DNA of 16,634 nucleotides from SIG510 sp045540975. Its GTDB lineage: Bacteria > Bacillota > Clostridia > Oscillospirales > JAAYXM01. Under the pieces are notes generated by a model. The model was not told where the DNA came from, made no database searches, and saw only the letters and a list, made by a program, of their open reading frames with translations. Positions within the stretch are counted from its first letter, which is position 1; the number at the start of each line of letters is the position of its first letter. Of this stretch, positions 6,612-14,655 are shown in pieces. The stretch spans positions 1 to 16,634 of the forward strand of contig JAZQIE010000017.1 of the NCBI GenBank assembly GCA_045540975.1, written 5' to 3'. The translations under genes and the position numbers were made by a program.

Positions 6612-6644
6612 CCCTAATTTCAATAGGGAAAATTGCCATAATAT
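6612..6644 (+). promoter_or_regulatory. Weak candidate promoter/operator of the small HTH gene
   Basis: The inverted repeat CCCTA-N7-TAGGG (6612-6628) is followed by a -10-like CATAAT (6637-6642). No good -35 is visible. A repeat of this kind just upstream of a lone XRE gene would fit autorepression, but this is a guess from position. The rest of the stretch 6532-6646 shows no gene. Confidence 0.3.
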
Positions 6645-6658
6645 TCTTGGGTGATAAA

Positions 6659-6877
6659 ATGAGCAGGTTGAAAGAATTGCGCAAAGCAAAAGGTTTTACG
6701 CAGATTAAAATCCAAATGCTGACAGGAATTGACCAAAGCGATTATTCCAAAATCGAGAGCGGCAAGCGGTATTTCACCTTCGAGCAATGCCGCAAACTCG
6801 CCATTGCACTTGATACCAGTATGGATTATCTCGCAGGTCTCACCGATGACCCAACCCCATACCCCAGAACAAAGTAA
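6659..6877 (+). CDS. Small XRE-family helix-turn-helix regulator
   Basis: A 72-residue DNA-binding protein consisting of a single Cro/C1-type HTH domain. SRLKELRKAKGFTQ is helix 1 with the start of helix 2, LTGIDQSDYSKIESGKR (about 21-37) is the recognition region with the family motif S-K-I-E-S-G-K, and FEQCRKLAIALDTSMDYLAGLTDDP gives the closing helices and the usual YLxGxTDxP end. There is no effector or dimerisation domain. An in-frame TTG at 6647 would add four residues; the ATG at 6659 after GGGTGAT (6649-6655) is preferred, although spacing is short. It has no partner toxin, antitoxin or phage gene beside it: ridA is upstream behind a terminator and the SGNH hydrolase converges from the right. 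Target and role are unknown. Confidence 0.85.
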   Translation: MSRLKELRKAKGFTQIKIQMLTGIDQSDYSKIESGKRYFTFEQCRKLAIALDTSMDYLAGLTDDPTPYPRTK

Positions 6878-6908
6878 AAGGAGTGTTCTTTTGAACACTC
6901 CTTTTTTT
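6876..6908. terminator. Bidirectional terminator (copy 2 of the repeated hairpin)
   Basis: A 13-bp stem pairs AAAAGGAGTGTTC (6876-6888) with GAACACTCCTTTT (6893-6905), loop TTTT, followed by further T's to 6908. It ends the HTH gene on the plus strand (overlapping its stop by two bases) and lies directly after the SGNH hydrolase stop on the minus strand, so it can also close the ATPase-ligase-hydrolase transcript. Confidence 0.9.
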
Positions 6909-6910
6909 CA

Positions 6911-7534
6911 TCACTTGATTTCCTCAAATGCTTTAAGCCATTCGCGGGTGATGATGCCGTGGCCCTGAGAGGTGGGATGGACGCCCTCGTAGGTCCAGTA
7001 GGTTGCGGGTGCTTTTTTGCACGCCTCATCAAACGCCGCCTGCAAATCGACAAACGGGAGGTTATAATCCTTCGCAATTCTGCGCGTTGCCTCCGCGCGT
7101 TCCTCCACCGCGGCACGGAAGGTCTCGTATCTGCCTTCCATCTCGGTCCCTTCGGTCACGAATGCGCCGAGGAGCATGATACGGATTCTCGGGAGTGCCG
7201 CCTGCACTTCGTCGAGCAGCATGCGGTAAATCTTCTCGAATTTCGCGGTATCCACACCGTTTTGCCAGTCATCGTGCCACACATCGTTGACACCGATGAG
7301 CAGGCTCATGTAATCGGGCTTTAAGTTGATGATATCCGCGCGGATGCGCGCATACACATCCACAATACGGTTTCCGCCGATACCGCGGTTATAGAAATCA
7401 TATTCCCCGTTTTCGCCCAAAATCGCACTTACCGCGGTGGCATAGCCGTAGCCCATTGCCCAATTCGGGACGGTGGTCTCGCGGTTACGGGATGCGTCGG
7501 TGATGGAATCGCCTTGGAATAAAATTGTTTTCAT
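6911..7534 (-). CDS. SGNH/GDSL-family hydrolase (esterase/lipase-like)
   Basis: Predicted cytoplasmic serine esterase of 207 residues without a signal peptide. Block I is FQGDSITD with nucleophile Ser10, block II GIGGNR (51-56) supplies the oxyanion Gly/Asn, block III is GVND (81-84), and block V is EGVHPTSQGH with His186. In block V the residue three before the catalytic His is usually Asp (DxxH) but is Glu183 here (codon GAG). The residual pattern fits the acyl/carbohydrate esterase-like Lipase_GDSL_2 group; the substrate cannot be told from sequence. A ribosome binding site AGGAGA precedes the ATG, and the start lies 11 nt after the stop of the ligase gene, so the two are almost certainly co-transcribed. 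The bidirectional hairpin follows directly. Confidence 0.9.
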   Translation of the reverse strand: MKTILFQGDSITDASRNRETTVPNWAMGYGYATAVSAILGENGEYDFYNRGIGGNRIVDVYARIRADIINLKPDYMSLLIGVNDVWHDDWQNGVDTAKFEKIYRMLLDEVQAALPRIRIMLLGAFVTEGTEMEGRYETFRAAVEERAEATRRIAKDYNLPFVDLQAAFDEACKKAPATYWTYEGVHPTSQGHGIITREWLKAFEEIK

Positions 7535-7545
7535 CGTTTTCTCTC

Positions 7546-8886
7546 CTAAGTCAGCGGAAATGCACGGATGGCATATCGGGTTTTTCCTGATTTTTCGGGC
7601 GGGATCTCACTCACCTTCTCTGCGGTGACCGTGACGCCCGAGAGCATTTCGCGTACATCCGCGACAAACGCCTCATATTCTGCCGTATCGTCGGTCTTCT
7701 GCATGACGACAAGATGCGCCGCCTCGCGGGAGGACTGCACGATTTTGAATTTCACAATGGTGTTGCGCTTGCGGGTCAGATGGCTGATGGCGTGACCGTG
7801 GATGAGGGTCCCATCCCCACGCACCAGCATATCATCCTCGCGCCCGTCCACACGGGAAAGCATCGGCAAGGTGACACCGCATTCGCACGCGGTTTCCTCT
7901 CGCGCGGTCGCCATATCGCCCAGCACATAACGAAGGCGCGGCTGCGCGAAGTTATTAAGGTCGGTCACCACAACAAGACCGCTCTCGCCTGCCTTTACCG
8001 GCTCAAAGGTTTGCGGGTCGACCAGCTCGATGATCGCATTTTCCGCGGTGATATGTAAATGCCCCTCGGGGCAGGCATACGCCAAAATGCCGGCATCTCT
8101 TGCGCCGTATTCGTTGATCACCGAGCAGGAGAACACCTCCTCGATGAGCTCCTTCTGATACGGATGCAAGGTCTCGCTGGTGGAAAGCACCGCTTTGAGG
8201 CGCAGTTTGGGTGTCACCCCCGCGGTTTTCATCATGCTTGCGAGACTGTACAGCGAGGTGGAATACCCGTAGAGGTATTCGGGGCGGTAGGAGTCAATCA
8301 ATTTGACATATTCGCCCACTTTTTCGGGAGAAAGTTCGTATGCAGGGATAAATTGGCGGTTTTTCAGCCATTTTTCCTTTCTGCGGTACGACTTCTGCTG
8401 ATTTGCATTGAGTTCGAGCGGATTGCCCCAAACCAAAATACTGCGGCTTCCCGGGGTGATGCCCCACCAGGAAAGACCGCGCCAACGCGCCGCTTCATAA
8501 TGTTCCACATCGAAACGGTCCATATAAAACCGCGTGGGCTCGCCCGTGGACCCACCCGTGGTATTCGGGATGAGTTTTTCCTTGGGGAACGCGGTGTTTA
8601 CGTGTTGCTCCGAGGTTTTTTGGAACACCTTTTTCATGAGCGGCGGAATGGCTTTCAAGGTCTCCCACGGGTCATCACAGAGTGTGATGTCCGCATAAGC
8701 GGGGACAGACTCCTTACAGCACGTCAAAAGCTTTCTCAGTTTTTCGGTTTGCAGGGCATGAAGGTCTTCCTTGGAAAGGGACTGACTCCCCTGCAATTCT
8801 TTGATATACGCGCGGATCTTATTGCCGTTTTTCCGTTCCATGAGCGGATATACCACGTGCTCGATCCCGAATTTGACAAAATCCAT
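7546..8886 (-). CDS. Phenylacetate-CoA ligase (PaaK/CapK)-like adenylate-forming enzyme
   Basis: Member of the ANL-type adenylating enzymes, 446 residues, cytoplasmic. The ATP-phosphate loop TTGGSTGEP (109-117), the adenine-binding YGARD (260-264), LGD (322-324) and the hinge-region GREDD (348-352) are visible, followed by the small C-terminal domain ending with the Lys-containing PPEKSGKTRYAI. This is the layout of PaaK and of CapK/coenzyme F390 synthetase-like proteins, which activate a carboxylic acid as acyl-AMP and often pass it to CoA. CapK-type members often sit in surface-polysaccharide loci. Here it lies between V-ATPase subunit D (14 nt upstream, ribosome binding site GGGGGA) and the SGNH hydrolase (11 nt downstream), which suggests it is the ninth gene of the visible operon. 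The acid substrate is unknown; a paired acyl-activation and deacylation function with the hydrolase is inference only. Confidence 0.85.
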   Translation of the reverse strand: MDFVKFGIEHVVYPLMERKNGNKIRAYIKELQGSQSLSKEDLHALQTEKLRKLLTCCKESVPAYADITLCDDPWETLKAIPPLMKKVFQKTSEQHVNTAFPKEKLIPNTTGGSTGEPTRFYMDRFDVEHYEAARWRGLSWWGITPGSRSILVWGNPLELNANQQKSYRRKEKWLKNRQFIPAYELSPEKVGEYVKLIDSYRPEYLYGYSTSLYSLASMMKTAGVTPKLRLKAVLSTSETLHPYQKELIEEVFSCSVINEYGARDAGILAYACPEGHLHITAENAIIELVDPQTFEPVKAGESGLVVVTDLNNFAQPRLRYVLGDMATAREETACECGVTLPMLSRVDGREDDMLVRGDGTLIHGHAISHLTRKRNTIVKFKIVQSSREAAHLVVMQKTDDTAEYEAFVADVREMLSGVTVTAEKVSEIPPEKSGKTRYAIRAFPLT

Positions 8887-8900
8887 AGTTCCCCCAGCCT

Positions 8901-9554
8901 TTACTGCTTCGCCTCGAATTGCTCGGCAATCATCATATCTTTGACTTTCATGAGTCGGGTCACGTTTCCGCGCTCGTTTTCATCCAGCTTCATCACAATG
9001 TAGCGGATGGTTTCATCCAACTGCGGAATCATGACGTACTCAAGCGCATTGACGCGACGGCGTGTTTTTTCAATTTCCTGCGCAAGCATCTGCGCGGATT
9101 TTTCGGTCTCCGCAAGGCGGAGCAAATCCTCGGTCACGCTTGAAAGTGCCGCCACCGCATCGTCCAACTCACCCGAGGTGGTCGCATAGCTGTACGGATA
9201 AATCTCGGACGGGTCTTCGTTTTTCACGTGGAACGAGTATTTCGGCACATCCACACTCATGATGTTTTTATAATCAATCGAAAGAGACAGGCTCTGCTTG
9301 GGATACAACAGCGCCTGCTCCATCTGTTCGGGTGACATGATTGCGCTTGCAACGGTAAACCCCTTTTGTGCGCGGATGAGCGCGGTCTCCACACGTTCGC
9401 GGAGCTCTTTGTTCTCGCGCACGATATCCAAAAACTGCTTCATCAGCTCATCGCGCTTGTCTTTGAGCAGTTTATGCCCGCGGCGCGCGGTGGTAACGCG
9501 CGCTTTCAAGCGCTTGAGCTCCATGCGAGTCGGATTCACATTGAGTCGTGCCAT
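8901..9554 (-). CDS. atpD: V-type ATP synthase subunit D (central stalk)
   Basis: Subunit D forms the coiled-coil rotor shaft inside the A3B3 head, joined to subunit F. The 217 residues open with the family signature MARLNVNPTRMELKRLKARV and are predicted to be mostly two long antiparallel helices, with the closing helix EKTRRRVNALEYVMIPQLDETIRYI. An upstream in-frame start (9590) would extend into subunit B coding sequence with an unrelated 12-residue head; the ATG at 9554 is preferred because it follows an AGAGGA ribosome binding site and matches the family start. It begins 4 nt after the stop of subunit B, so translation is probably coupled. It is the last ATPase subunit in the run, as in the enterococcal ntp order. 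Confidence 0.95.
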   Translation of the reverse strand: MARLNVNPTRMELKRLKARVTTARRGHKLLKDKRDELMKQFLDIVRENKELRERVETALIRAQKGFTVASAIMSPEQMEQALLYPKQSLSLSIDYKNIMSVDVPKYSFHVKNEDPSEIYPYSYATTSGELDDAVAALSSVTEDLLRLAETEKSAQMLAQEIEKTRRRVNALEYVMIPQLDETIRYIVMKLDENERGNVTRLMKVKDMMIAEQFEAKQ

Positions 9555-9558
9555 GGAA

Positions 9559-10938
9559 TCAATCCTCTTTCTTCGGCAGATACTTTGCAATCAGTTCGAG
9601 CTTGATGCGTTTGAGCTCACTCTCGGGCAAAATCGAGAGCAGCTGCCAGCCCAAATCCAAGGTCTCTTCAATCGAACGGTTTTCTTCATAGCCCTGATTG
9701 ACATAGCGCTGTTCAAACTCGTCCGCGAATTTCGCATACAGCTTATCCACATCCGAGAGTGCCGCTTCACCCAAAATGGTCATGAGTTCCTTGGACTCCT
9801 TACCGTGTGCATACGCGGCAAAGAGCTGGTTCATGGTACCTGCATGGTCTTCACGGGTCTTGCCCGCACCGATGCCCTTGTCCTTGAGTCGGGACAGCGA
9901 CGGCAGAACATCCACCGGCGGCAGAATGCTCTTGCGGTAAAGCTCACGCGACAGAATAATCTGACCCTCGGTGATATAGCCGGTGAGGTCGGGAATCGGG
10001 TGGGTCTTATCGTCTTCCGGCATGGACAAAATCGGAATCATGGTAATCGAGCCCTCGCTGTCGAGCGTACGGCCCGCGCGCTCGTACATACTTGCAAGGT
10101 CGGTATAGAGGTTGCCCGGATAACCGCGGCGACCCGGTACTTCCTTACGTGCCGCGGAAATCTCGCGCAGCGCTTCCGCGTAGTTTGTGATGTCGGTCAT
10201 GATGACCAGCACGTGCATATTCTTCTCAAATGCCAGATACTCCGCGGCGGTGAGAGCCATACGCGGGGTGGAAATACGCTCAACCGCAGGGTCGGACGCG
10301 AGGTTGACAAACAGCACGGTACGGTCAATCGCACCGGTGCGGCGGAAGTCGCTGATGAAGAAGTCCGCCTCCTCGAAGGTGATGCCGATTGCGGCAAACA
10401 CGACCGCAAACTGCGCATCCGCGTTTAATACCTTTGCCTGACGTGCAATCTGCGCCGCCAGTTGTGCGTGCGGCAGACCCGAGCCCGAGAAAATCGGGAG
10501 CTTCTGACCGCGGACCAGGGTGTTCAAGCCGTCAATGGTGGAGACACCGGTCTGGATAAACTCATCCGGATAGTTACGGGATGCGGGGTTCATCGGGGTG
10601 CCGTTGATGTTGCGGCGCTCCTCCGCCAGAATCTCGGGCCCGCCGTCCTTCGGACGACCCATGCCGTCAAAGACACGGCCGAGCATATCCGACGAAACCG
10701 CAAGTTCAATGCCGTGACCCAAGAAACGCACCTTGCTGTCCGCAAGGTTGATGCCCGCGGAGCTTTCAAAGAGCTGGACCAAGACGTTGTTGCCGTTGAC
10801 TTCAAGAACTTTACAGCGGCGGATTTCACCGTTTGGCAGTTCCACCTCGCCCAGCTCGTCATACGCGACATCGACCACGTTTTTGATGAGCATCAACGGT
10901 CCCGCAACCTCTTGAATGCTGCGATATTCTCTTAACAT
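9559..10938 (-). CDS. atpB: V-type ATP synthase subunit B (regulatory, non-catalytic)
   Basis: Subunit B alternates with A in the hexameric head; its interface site does not hydrolyse ATP. The 459 residues match the family length. The beta-barrel head starts at LREYRSIQEVAGPLMLIKNV. The P-loop is degenerate, FSGSGLPHAQLA (150-161), where the usual Gly-Lys-Thr is absent, which identifies B rather than A. The conserved stretches MTDITNYAEALREISAARKEVPGRRGYPGNLYTDLASMYERAG and the C-terminal three-helix region are present. The ATG overlaps the TAA of subunit A by one base (TAATG), so translation by reinitiation after A is expected, matching the equal A:B stoichiometry. No frameshift or unusual residue was seen. 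Confidence 0.97.
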   Translation of the reverse strand: MLREYRSIQEVAGPLMLIKNVVDVAYDELGEVELPNGEIRRCKVLEVNGNNVLVQLFESSAGINLADSKVRFLGHGIELAVSSDMLGRVFDGMGRPKDGGPEILAEERRNINGTPMNPASRNYPDEFIQTGVSTIDGLNTLVRGQKLPIFSGSGLPHAQLAAQIARQAKVLNADAQFAVVFAAIGITFEEADFFISDFRRTGAIDRTVLFVNLASDPAVERISTPRMALTAAEYLAFEKNMHVLVIMTDITNYAEALREISAARKEVPGRRGYPGNLYTDLASMYERAGRTLDSEGSITMIPILSMPEDDKTHPIPDLTGYITEGQIILSRELYRKSILPPVDVLPSLSRLKDKGIGAGKTREDHAGTMNQLFAAYAHGKESKELMTILGEAALSDVDKLYAKFADEFEQRYVNQGYEENRSIEETLDLGWQLLSILPESELKRIKLELIAKYLPKKED

Positions 10939-12710
10939 TACTCCTGCACCTCCGCTCCGATGAGTGCTTCGATTTCATCGTTCATGAGTTTCGAAATTTC
11001 CGCATAAGCGCTCGCATACGCATCGTTCGGCACATCTTTTGCACGGCCGATGCGCTCGCGCGCCTTGATATCAAAGATTTTCTGCATGGGAACACCCGAT
11101 GCGAGTGCGCGCTTGCCGAGTTCATAGAACTCGAGGACCAGTCGCAGCAGCTGATACTGTTTTTCCAGCGGTGTGTAACTGTCCACATCCACAAACGCGT
11201 TCTGCTGCAAGAAGTCCTCACGGACGATACGCGCGGTCTCAAGGGTCAGGCGGTCGTTCGCGGAGAGCGAATCGATACCGACCAAGCGCACGATTTCCTG
11301 CAATTCCGCTTCATTCTGAAGCAAGCTCATCGCCGCGTCTCTCTGCTTGGAGAAGTCACGATGGATATTGTTGTTATACCATGCGCCCAAGCGGTCAAGA
11401 TACAGCGAGTAGGAATTCAGCCAGTTGATGGCAGGGAAGTGACGCGCGTATGCAAGGGAGGAGTCCAAACCCCAGAACACCTTGACAATACGGAGGGTCG
11501 CCTGAGAAACAGGCTCGGAAATATCACCGCCCGGAGGCGATACCGCGCCAATCGCGGTGAGCGAGCCGCGGCGGTCATCCGAGGCCTGACAAACAATACG
11601 TCCCGCGCGTTCATAGAACTGCGCCAAACGGGAGGACAGATATGCGGGATAGCCTTCTTCACCCGGCATTTCCTCAAGTCGGCCCGACATCTCGCGCAGC
11701 GCTTCCGCCCAACGCGAGGTGGAGTCCGCAATGACCGCGACATCGTAGCCCATGTCACGGTAGTATTCCGCAATCGTGATACCCGTGTAAATCGACGCCT
11801 CACGCGCCGCAACCGGCATATCCGAAGTATTTGCAATCAAAACCGTACGCTTCATAAGGGACTCGCCGGTTTTCGGGTCCTTGAGTTCGGGGAACTCGCG
11901 CAGAACGTCGGTCATTTCGTTGCCGCGTTCACCGCAGCCGATGTAAACCTCCAAATCCACGTCCGACCATTTTGCCAGCTGATGCTGAACAACCGTCTTA
12001 CCGCTTCCGAACGGGCCCGGCACCGCTGCGGTACCGCCCTTTGCGATGGGGAAGATGGTGTCAACGATGCGCTGACCCGTCTGCATGGGGACATCGGGCG
12101 GCAATTTTTCTTTATACGGACGGCCCACACGAACCGGCCATTTCTGTAACATGGAGATGTCCTTGACCTCGCCCGCCTCGGTACGAACACGGACAACCGT
12201 CTCCTCCACGGTGTGCTCGCCTTCAAAAATCTCTTCGACCACGCCCGAGACCTTGTGCGGCACCATAATGCGATGCTCCACAATCAAGGTTTCCTCCACG
12301 GTGCCCAGAATGTCGCCCGCGCTTACCGCGTCGCCAACCTTGACGGTCGCCTTAAAATTCCACTTACGGGTACGGTCCACCGCAGGGACAGAAAGTCCGC
12401 GGCCGATGTTACTGCCCGAAAGACGGCGGATTTCCTCCAGCGGACGCTGGATGCCGTCGTAAATGTTTTCGATCAGGCCCGGTGCAAGCTCAACCGAGAG
12501 CGGTGCGCCGGTGGTTTCGACAATATCGCCAAACCCGATGCCTGCTGTTTCTTCATAAACCTGAATGGATGCACGGTCTCCGCGCATTTCAATGATTTCG
12601 CCGATGAGTCGGTCACGGCCGACATGCACCACGTCGAACATATTGGCATGTGCAAGCCCTTCCGCGACTACCAGCGGACCGGAAACCTTGATGATTTTAC
12701 CACTGTTCAT
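10938..12710 (-). CDS. atpA: V-type ATP synthase subunit A (catalytic)
   Basis: Catalytic subunit of the V1 head, which hydrolyses or makes ATP. The 590 residues show the N-terminal barrel (GKIIKVSGPLVVAEGL), the non-homologous bulge domain specific to V/A-type A subunits (about 115-185), the Walker A GPFGSGKT (232-239), the catalytic Glu/Arg stretch IGCGERGNEM (257-266), the Walker B region around VAVIADSTSRWAEALREMSGRLEEMPGEEGYP, and the helical C-terminus. All catalytic residues seem intact. The start has GGAG shortly upstream, and the gene follows subunit F after 37 nt, the largest gap within the ATPase run. Its stop overlaps the start of subunit B. Bacterial V-type enzymes of this kind usually work as ion-pumping ATPases. 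Confidence 0.97.
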   Translation of the reverse strand: MNSGKIIKVSGPLVVAEGLAHANMFDVVHVGRDRLIGEIIEMRGDRASIQVYEETAGIGFGDIVETTGAPLSVELAPGLIENIYDGIQRPLEEIRRLSGSNIGRGLSVPAVDRTRKWNFKATVKVGDAVSAGDILGTVEETLIVEHRIMVPHKVSGVVEEIFEGEHTVEETVVRVRTEAGEVKDISMLQKWPVRVGRPYKEKLPPDVPMQTGQRIVDTIFPIAKGGTAAVPGPFGSGKTVVQHQLAKWSDVDLEVYIGCGERGNEMTDVLREFPELKDPKTGESLMKRTVLIANTSDMPVAAREASIYTGITIAEYYRDMGYDVAVIADSTSRWAEALREMSGRLEEMPGEEGYPAYLSSRLAQFYERAGRIVCQASDDRRGSLTAIGAVSPPGGDISEPVSQATLRIVKVFWGLDSSLAYARHFPAINWLNSYSLYLDRLGAWYNNNIHRDFSKQRDAAMSLLQNEAELQEIVRLVGIDSLSANDRLTLETARIVREDFLQQNAFVDVDSYTPLEKQYQLLRLVLEFYELGKRALASGVPMQKIFDIKARERIGRAKDVPNDAYASAYAEISKLMNDEIEALIGAEVQE

Positions 12711-12747
12711 AGATTGCTCCGTTTCTCCGACGTTTTTACATCGGGTG

Positions 12748-13062
12748 TTAATTGTTCAGAATGTCTGCGCCGACCGCACGCTCCACAGTATCGTGGACGC
12801 CGCGCATCCCGATGCCAAGCGACCCTTCCTTCCCCGGAATCAGAATGATTGCAGGGGTGGGATTGTCTTTGTATTCCGCAATCTCCTCACCGAGATGCTG
12901 TGCCAGCTGCTCGGTGATGTAGATTACACCGTATTCCCCTTGCGCAAGTCGGCGCAAGGTACGTTTTGCTTCCGTAAGATCTTCAATCGGGAAGGTCTCA
13001 AATCCGAGCGCACGAAAGCCCATTACACTTTCGCGATCGCCCAAAACCGCCATCTTATACAT
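12748..13062 (-). CDS. atpF: V-type ATP synthase subunit F (central stalk; NtpG of E. hirae)
   Basis: Small Rossmann-like subunit bound to D in the rotor. The 104 residues start with the typical MYKMAVLGDRESVMGFRALGF and contain YGVIYITEQLA and the glycine-rich loop LIPGKEGSLGIG expected for the family. The start overlaps the 3' end of subunit C by 8 nt. An internal ATG three codons later lies just after the subunit C stop (TAAGATG) and would give MAVLGD; the longer form is preferred because family members usually begin MYK. Length is normal. Confidence 0.93.
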   Translation of the reverse strand: MYKMAVLGDRESVMGFRALGFETFPIEDLTEAKRTLRRLAQGEYGVIYITEQLAQHLGEEIAEYKDNPTPAIILIPGKEGSLGIGMRGVHDTVERAVGADILNN

Positions 13063-14041
13063 AAGCCGCCCTCAATCTCTCCCGAATTTCATCCACGGAA
13101 AGGTCTTCACTCTTTCCCGCAAGGATGATTCGCAATGTGGTGATTTCGGTTTCTTTTGCCGCAAGGTATGCGACCAGAGCCGCCGCACCGAACGGAATCA
13201 GCTTCGCGCCCTTGAGATACTCGGTGATTCCATCGTCACACAGCTTCTCAAAGCGGACAAAATCCGCGCTCCCGCTCATCGCACGAACGCCTTCCTCCGC
13301 CGCGGCTTCCAATGCGCTTCCGCGATAGAGCTCGGCAAGTCCGTCGGGACTCAGCAGTGCGCCGAGTTCCACCTCGCCGCCGGGGAGAAGCATCTCGCGC
13401 AGCACCTGCATACTCTGTTTCTGACGTGTGGCGCGCACCACACTCCGCAGGTTTGCCGCATCGATTTGGAGCTTCACATACCCAATCAGGTACTTGTCCC
13501 CAATCTCCTTCGCAAGAGAGAGCATTTCAGCAAAGCACGCGCGATCCAAAATCACATCCGCAAGCCGCGGGTCTTCGGTACGGCAAAGCACGTCGCGTGC
13601 CTCCTCTACCGCATGCCGCATGATATCCGGCAGCTCCCGAAATTCGCGCATTCTCAACGCGCTTTCCAGCTTCTCCGCCGAAATTCTTCCGACATCCACC
13701 AAAAGCGGCGCCGCGGAAACCCCGCGCGCCTCGGCTTTGATGAGTGCCTTCGCGTTGTGATAGTCATATTTCATTGCAAACACGTCAACCAACGCGGGAA
13801 TCGGTGAAATTCCGCGCAAAAGTGCATACGTCGCACCCCGCGCACGGGAAAGCACCGCACCAAGCCCGCTCATTGTGGGCGGATTGACTTCGTCATAGCC
13901 CATCTCGGGCAGAAGCTTCATCGCCTCCGCCACACTCTTCGCATCCAGCATCCGCTCGGTCCGTTCTTTGTTCAAAAGCTGACGTTCGAGCGCGCGGACG
14001 CGCGTGGTCGCGTGCAGAAAGTCTGTGTCCTTTCGCTTCAT
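13055..14041 (-). CDS. atpC: V-type ATP synthase subunit C (d-type, rotor collar)
   Basis: Funnel-shaped subunit that couples the D-F shaft to the membrane ring. The 328 residues are almost all predicted helices with no membrane segment, and include the family-like stretches FLHATTRVRALERQLLNKE near the start and KYDYHNAKALIKAE and KYLIGYVKLQIDAANLRSVVRA in the middle, the last being the repeated three-helix-bundle signature. A GTG one codon upstream (14044) is nearer the optimal distance from the AAGGGAG ribosome binding site, so the start may be one residue longer. It follows subunit E after about 15 nt and overlaps subunit F by 8 nt. Confidence 0.92.
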   Translation of the reverse strand: MKRKDTDFLHATTRVRALERQLLNKERTERMLDAKSVAEAMKLLPEMGYDEVNPPTMSGLGAVLSRARGATYALLRGISPIPALVDVFAMKYDYHNAKALIKAEARGVSAAPLLVDVGRISAEKLESALRMREFRELPDIMRHAVEEARDVLCRTEDPRLADVILDRACFAEMLSLAKEIGDKYLIGYVKLQIDAANLRSVVRATRQKQSMQVLREMLLPGGEVELGALLSPDGLAELYRGSALEAAAEEGVRAMSGSADFVRFEKLCDDGITEYLKGAKLIPFGAAALVAYLAAKETEITTLRIILAGKSEDLSVDEIRERLRAAYV

Positions 14042-14059
14042 CACGAAGGTATCTCCCTT

Positions 14060-14650
14060 CTATTGAAACAAGATATCGGCAACTTCACCCGAGAGAGTAT
14101 CATGCATCTGGCGCAGGATGGTCTCAAAGGTGCAGTTGATTTCCATATTCCCCTCGGCAAGGATGATGCCGCCCTTCGCGCTTGCAACCTCTTCCGCAAG
14201 GGTAAGATTGCCTCGCTCTCCGAGAAGCGCGTTGGCTTTTTTCACCACCGCCGCACCGATCGCGTCACGGTCAGACGCGGTGCAAAGCACACGCTCGCTT
14301 CCCGTAACCGCGCCTTTTGCCGCAAGGGCTGCCAGAAGATTGACACGGCGCTCGTCCGAAAACGCGCAAAGCACGTCAAGTGCTTCCGAAAATGCACCGT
14401 CAATCATGGCTTGTTTGGTTTTGAGGTGGAGTTTTTTCGCCTCCAACTCCGCCACGCCCGCAAGACGGGCTTCGCGCTCGGTCGCTTGCGCTGTTCCGCG
14501 CGAGAGAATTGCATCGGATTCTTCCTTCGCGATGCGCTCCCCCTCTTTGCAGACCGCTTGCGCTTCTTCCTCCGCGCGCGTCAGAATCTCGCGGCAGACC
14601 TCGTCCGCCTGCGCCGAGATTCGCTCACAAATCTTATCGATTCCCGTCAT
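14060..14650 (-). CDS. atpE: V-type ATP synthase subunit E (peripheral stalk)
   Basis: Subunit E forms the outer stator with the small G/H subunit, holding the head against rotation. The 196 residues start with a long charged helix (about 1-85, ERISAQADEVCREILTRAEEEAQAVCKEGERIAKEE, rich in Ala, Glu and Arg) followed by an alpha/beta globular end with KGGIILAEGNMEINCTFETILRQM, the best family signature. The start is 5 nt after the stop of subunit K; the ribosome binding site is weak (GGGGTAAG overlapping that stop), so coupling to K translation is likely. Its usual partner (G/H) is not in the window; by analogy with ntpF it may lie upstream of subunit I. Confidence 0.92.
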   Translation of the reverse strand: MTGIDKICERISAQADEVCREILTRAEEEAQAVCKEGERIAKEESDAILSRGTAQATEREARLAGVAELEAKKLHLKTKQAMIDGAFSEALDVLCAFSDERRVNLLAALAAKGAVTGSERVLCTASDRDAIGAAVVKKANALLGERGNLTLAEEVASAKGGIILAEGNMEINCTFETILRQMHDTLSGEVADILFQ

Positions 14651-14655
14651 ATTAC

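Noticed and set aside
6647..6905. Toxin-antitoxin or phage module around the XRE gene
   Set aside because: No partner ORF with ribosome binding site exists next to it; the flanks are terminators and the SGNH hydrolase.
8059..9003. Open 314-codon frame on the plus strand opposite the ligase gene
   Set aside because: It mirrors the codon pattern of a clear ANL-family gene, has no family signature and no ribosome binding site.
9555..9590. Longer N-terminus of V-ATPase subunit D
   Set aside because: The additional 12 residues overlap subunit B coding sequence and are unlike the family; the ATG at 9554 matches it.
9298..10428. Open 376-codon frame on the plus strand opposite V-ATPase subunits D and B
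   Set aside because: The opposite strand encodes highly conserved ATPase subunits; this frame is a by-product of their codon use.
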